Of a stretch of DNA of 64,000 nt, positions 63,931-64,000 are shown piece after piece. Below the pieces are notes generated by a model. It was not told where the DNA came from. It did not search any database and saw nothing but the letters and a program-made list of their open reading frames with translations. Source of the DNA: Candidatus Bilophila faecipullorum. Lineage in GTDB: Bacteria; Desulfobacterota; Desulfovibrionia; Desulfovibrionales; Desulfovibrionaceae. Within the stretch, counting starts at the first letter, position 1, and every line of letters starts with the position of its first letter. The stretch covers positions 30,028-94,027 of the forward strand of contig CALVEZ010000010.1 in the NCBI GenBank assembly GCA_944326695.1. The letters are read 5' to 3'. Both the position numbers and the translations under genes were made by a program.

Positions 63931-64000
63931 AACCCACCGGCATAGCCGGTGGTTCTTCATATGCGCCTGTAAGGCTCTGTTACCAGCAGCGCCCTAACAG
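63929..64000 (+). mobile_element. Hairpin resembling an IS200/IS605-type element end (partial)
   Basis: CCACCGGC (63934-63941) pairs with GCCGGTGG (63945-63952) with a 3-nt loop ATA, and AA/TT pairs continue past a one-base bulge. Subterminal hairpins of this shape, near the motif TTCTTCATATGCG, are typical of IS200/IS605-family ends, whose Y1 transposase recognises them. The element, if real, continues beyond the window, and no transposase is visible here. A chromosomal hairpin or other repeat is also possible. Confidence 0.35.

Overview
The window looks like a chromosomal segment of a strictly anaerobic, GC-rich deltaproteobacterium, most probably of the Desulfovibrionaceae (Desulfovibrio or Bilophila type). 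Evidence from sequence: a single-chain pyruvate:ferredoxin oxidoreductase, a tungsten-type aldehyde:ferredoxin oxidoreductase, a precorrin-2 dehydrogenase next to hemA and a cytochrome c assembly-type protein, and an adenylate kinase whose LID carries the Cys129-X5-His-X15-Cys-X2-Cys metal motif described for Desulfovibrio gigas. Genus-level assignment is inference.

Layout. 74-2561 (minus): end of a polysaccharide locus (glycosyltransferase, priming sugar transferase). 2636-7561 (minus): dinB with an MFS exporter, an FMN reductase, tadA and a LOG-family gene. 7810-11529 (plus): a beta-CASP RNase-like protein, then the overlapping rsmD-coaD-miaA set. 11605-16855 (minus): acetate kinase, a probable 6S RNA gene with its own strong promoter, and the large PFOR. 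17366-23419: an Smr protein, purM, the tetrapyrrole operon (siroheme synthase N-domain, ccsA/hemX, hemA, a small unknown) and a GNAT. 23856-25560 (minus): adk and two small genes. 25818-39394 (plus): M24 peptidase, AOR plus an unknown partner, mfd, a SurA-like chaperone, a RodZ-like protein, recO, glyQS and rpsT. 39624-45719 (minus): recN, two oligopeptide-type ABC permeases, a two-gene RdgC-like pair, an unknown protein and an HD-domain protein. 45870-54449: dnaE, queD, small unknowns, an FmdB-like zinc ribbon, and a DUF4390 protein with an NtrY-type kinase. 54567-61222: a putative acid/ion homeostasis block made of a lipoprotein, an AdiC-like antiporter, an AdiA-like decarboxylase, and an NhaC antiporter preceded by a strongly structured leader. 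61836-63680: a phage CII-type regulator and a polyphosphate:AMP phosphotransferase. The right edge carries a hairpin that could be the end of an IS200/IS605-type element.

Most of the window is housekeeping. The parts that deserve a second look are the 6S RNA candidate before ackA, the folded leader before nhaC, the adiC-adiA block lying between two exact 18-bp AT-rich direct repeats, the split RdgC pair in one apparent operon with orphan ABC permeases, the Cys/His-rich insert in PFOR, the unknown AOR neighbour, and two intergenic regions with several stable hairpins. No tRNA, rRNA or CRISPR array was seen. Start codons were chosen from ribosome-binding sites and family alignments recalled from memory; no database search was possible.
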